DNA from: Clostridiaceae bacterium
GTDB lineage: Bacteria; Bacillota; Clostridia; Saccharofermentanales; DTU023
DNA length: 6,485 bases
Assembly (NCBI GenBank): GCA_012728535.1
Contig: JAAYEX010000236.1
Location: forward strand, 1 to 6,485
Direction of reading: 5' to 3'
Made by a program: the position numbers and the translations under genes. The notes beneath the pieces were generated by a model. It saw only the letters and a list, made by a program, of their open reading frames with translations, had not been told where the DNA came from and made no database searches. Position 1 is the stretch's first letter, and every line of letters begins with the position of its first letter. Below are positions 4,873 through 6,485 of the stretch, in pieces.

Positions 4873-6485
4873 ATGACGCAAGACGACAAGATAATGGAAC
4901 AATCAGCTGAGAGAACAGAAGTAATACCTGTTTCCGTCTCAGACACTCTTTACAATAATTATATGCCGTACGCCATGAGTGTAATAGTTTCCAGAGCTAT
5001 TCCCGAGATTGACGGCTTTAAACCATCTCATCGAAAGTTGCTTTACACCATGTACAAAATGGGCCTGATGTCCGGTCCTCGCGCCAAGTCAGCTGACATA
5101 GTGGGCCAGACTATGCAATTAAACCCACACGGTGATCAGGCAATCTATGAAACTATGGTACGGCTGACTCGGGGAAACGGCACTCTTTTGCATCCCTGGA
5201 TCGACTCCAAAGGAAACTTCGGCAGTGTTACCTCTCGTGACATGCAGTATGCTGCGGCCCGCTATACCGAGGCCCGTCTGGATCCTTCCTGCGAAACTAT
5301 TTTCGATGGTTTAGATAAAAATGCTGTCGACATGATCGACAATTACTCGGGGACAACAAAGGAACCACGACTGCTACCCGCAAAATTTCCGACTATACTT
5401 GTCAACAATAACCAGGGTATAGCTGTAGGCATGGCAAGCAATATTTGCTCTTTTAATCTGAGTGAAGTCTGCAATGCCACTATCGCCTTATTGAAAGACC
5501 CCGAAGTAGACCTGATCGATTACATGCCTGCACCCGATTTTTCTACAGCTGCCGAATTAATTTATGATCAGGATGACATGCGCGATATCTACGAGACCGG
5601 TCGCGGATCTTTTAAGCTGAGGGGCACTGCCGAAATTAACCGCAAAGATGCCACGATTGAAATCAGAGAAATCCCTTATACAACTACGATTGAAACTATC
5701 ATTGATGATATCTCAGATCAAATTAAAAAGAACAGGCTGCAGGATATTACAAATGTCCGTGACGAAACAGACCTCAACGGTCTTTGTATCAGTATTGAAT
5801 ATAAGCGTACTGCTGATCCTGATATTCTTTTACATAAACTATTTGAAAACACTTCACTGGAACACTATTTTTCATGTAACTTCAATATCCTGATTGACAA
5901 TAAACCCCGCGTAATGGGTGTTCGTGAAATACTCAATGAGTGGATAAAGTGGCGTATGGACTGTATCAGACGTGAGACGAGATTCTCTTTGGAGAAAAAG
6001 CGTGAGCGTTTGCATATTCTGCGCGGATATGAAGCCATTCTTTTGGATATTGATTTGGCCATCCAGGTTATCCGCAATACTGAAAAAGAACGCGAGGTCA
6101 TTCCACGCCTGATGAAGGCTTTTACGATTGACAAGGAACAAGCAGAAGCAGTAGCCGAAATTAAGCTTCGTAACCTCAACCGCGAATACATTATCCGCCG
6201 TCTTGACGATATAAAGGAATTGATGGTCGAAATTGAGGATTTGGAAAAGCTGGAGAATAGTGCCAGGCGTCAAAGAAAACTTATATCTGATCAGTTGAAA
6301 GATCTTTCCAAAAAATATGGCCGTGAACGGCGCACCAGGCTTATTGATCCTGATGATATTGAGGTTCCGGAAGTTACGGATTTGATTCCAGACTACAATA
6401 TACGAATTTTCCTGACTGAAGAAGGCTACTTTAAGAAACTGGCTCTGACATCATTGCGCGGCAACTTTGATCTAAAACTTAAAGA
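4873..6485 (+). CDS. parC: Type IIA DNA topoisomerase subunit A (ParC/GyrA-like), 3' truncated by window
   Basis: DNA-cleaving and religating partner of the preceding B subunit; 537 residues are visible and the frame runs open to the right edge (no stop). In order: YAMSVIVSRAIPEIDGFKP (33-51) opening the breakage-reunion domain; PSHRKLLYTM (51-60); the helix-turn-helix/QRDR region AKSADIVGQTMQLNPHGDQA (71-90); KGNFGS (113-118); and AARYTEARL with catalytic Tyr131 (codon 5263-5265) and its partner Arg130. The tower follows, with PAKFPTILVNN (169-179) and GIAVGMASN (182-190), where Ile183 matches the DNA-bending isoleucine. A long charged coiled-coil arm lies around 355-480 (RRETRFSLEKKRERL, RRLDDIKELMVEIEDLEKL). 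From about 507 (DYNIRIFLTEEGYFKKL) the first blade of the C-terminal beta-pinwheel begins and is cut off. The GyrA-box region lies outside, so gyrase versus topoisomerase IV cannot be decided. Gln89 and Glu93 occupy the GyrA Ser83 and Asp87 positions, and Asn84 replaces GyrA His78. The start at 4873 is supported by AGGAG at 6 nt. Confidence 0.93.
   Translation, partial: MTQDDKIMEQSAERTEVIPVSVSDTLYNNYMPYAMSVIVSRAIPEIDGFKPSHRKLLYTMYKMGLMSGPRAKSADIVGQTMQLNPHGDQAIYETMVRLTRGNGTLLHPWIDSKGNFGSVTSRDMQYAAARYTEARLDPSCETIFDGLDKNAVDMIDNYSGTTKEPRLLPAKFPTILVNNNQGIAVGMASNICSFNLSEVCNATIALLKDPEVDLIDYMPAPDFSTAAELIYDQDDMRDIYETGRGSFKLRGTAEINRKDATIEIREIPYTTTIETIIDDISDQIKKNRLQDITNVRDETDLNGLCISIEYKRTADPDILLHKLFENTSLEHYFSCNFNILIDNKPRVMGVREILNEWIKWRMDCIRRETRFSLEKKRERLHILRGYEAILLDIDLAIQVIRNTEKEREVIPRLMKAFTIDKEQAEAVAEIKLRNLNREYIIRRLDDIKELMVEIEDLEKLENSARRQRKLISDQLKDLSKKYGRERRTRLIDPDDIEVPEVTDLIPDYNIRIFLTEEGYFKKLALTSLRGNFDLKLK

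Noticed and set aside
4452..4946. Minus-strand 164-residue reading frame opposite the topoisomerase junction
   Set aside because: It is antisense to the conserved end of the B subunit and the start of the A subunit. The translation is rich in Ser/Ile/Cys without recognisable motifs, and no ribosome site was seen.
5865..6273. Two overlapping minus-strand frames inside the A-subunit gene
   Set aside because: Both are shadows of the coiled-coil arm of the A subunit, with compositions expected from antisense of charged helices.
1..6485. CRISPR arrays, insertion sequences, prophage or toxin-antitoxin pairs
   Set aside because: No regularly spaced repeats, terminal inverted repeats, transposase or toxin-like small gene pairs were seen; tRNA genes can serve as integration sites, but no integrase or duplicated tRNA end is present.

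Overview
The window carries housekeeping genes of a bacterium, most likely a mid-GC Firmicute of Clostridia type. The clues are strong GGAGG-type ribosome binding sites with 5-6 nt spacing, all five tRNAs encoding their CCA end, sigma-A-like promoters, and a divergent ParE/ParC-like topoisomerase pair of a kind I associate from memory with Clostridia. The lineage is an inference; no species can be named from the sequence.

Left edge (1-300): a minus-strand tRNA operon, His(GTG)-Gln(TTG)-Lys(TTT), is transcribed leftward from a near-consensus promoter (TTGACA-17-TACAAT) and may continue beyond the window. Positions 301-482 hold no gene; they contain a perfect 14-bp palindrome ahead of a plus-strand RimJ/RimL-type GNAT N-acetyltransferase (483-1034).

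Middle (1035-2760): an extended -10 promoter candidate precedes a very well primed 19-codon ORF (1087-1146). Its stop codon is in the same frame as, and only 3 nt ahead of, a 470-residue gene (1150-2562). The protein looks like a degenerate PP2C/PPM-type phosphatase-like cytosolic domain, followed by a charged linker, one membrane helix and a C-terminal SH3b domain. It ends convergently against a second minus-strand tRNA operon, Gly(TCC)-Arg(TCT), which has its own promoter and an intrinsic terminator lying in the 36-nt gap.

Right part (2761-6485): a divergent promoter region, in which the tRNA promoter and a candidate plus-strand promoter overlap, drives a two-gene operon. The first gene is a type IIA topoisomerase B subunit (ParE/GyrB-like, 2881-4863). 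The second is the A subunit (ParC/GyrA-like, from 4873, cut by the right edge). The two products are expected to form an A2B2 ATP-dependent DNA strand-passage enzyme. All main catalytic residues are present (GHKL Glu/Asn, QTK lysine, TOPRIM E/DxDxD, active-site Tyr131). The positions equivalent to the classical quinolone pocket are altered: Asn for GyrB Asp426, Gln for GyrA Ser83 and Glu for GyrA Asp87.

I found no CRISPR array, insertion sequence, phage gene or new defence-type system. The points most worth a second look are the in-frame stop between the short ORF and the phosphatase-like gene, the unusual quinolone-pocket residues, and the overlapping divergent promoters.
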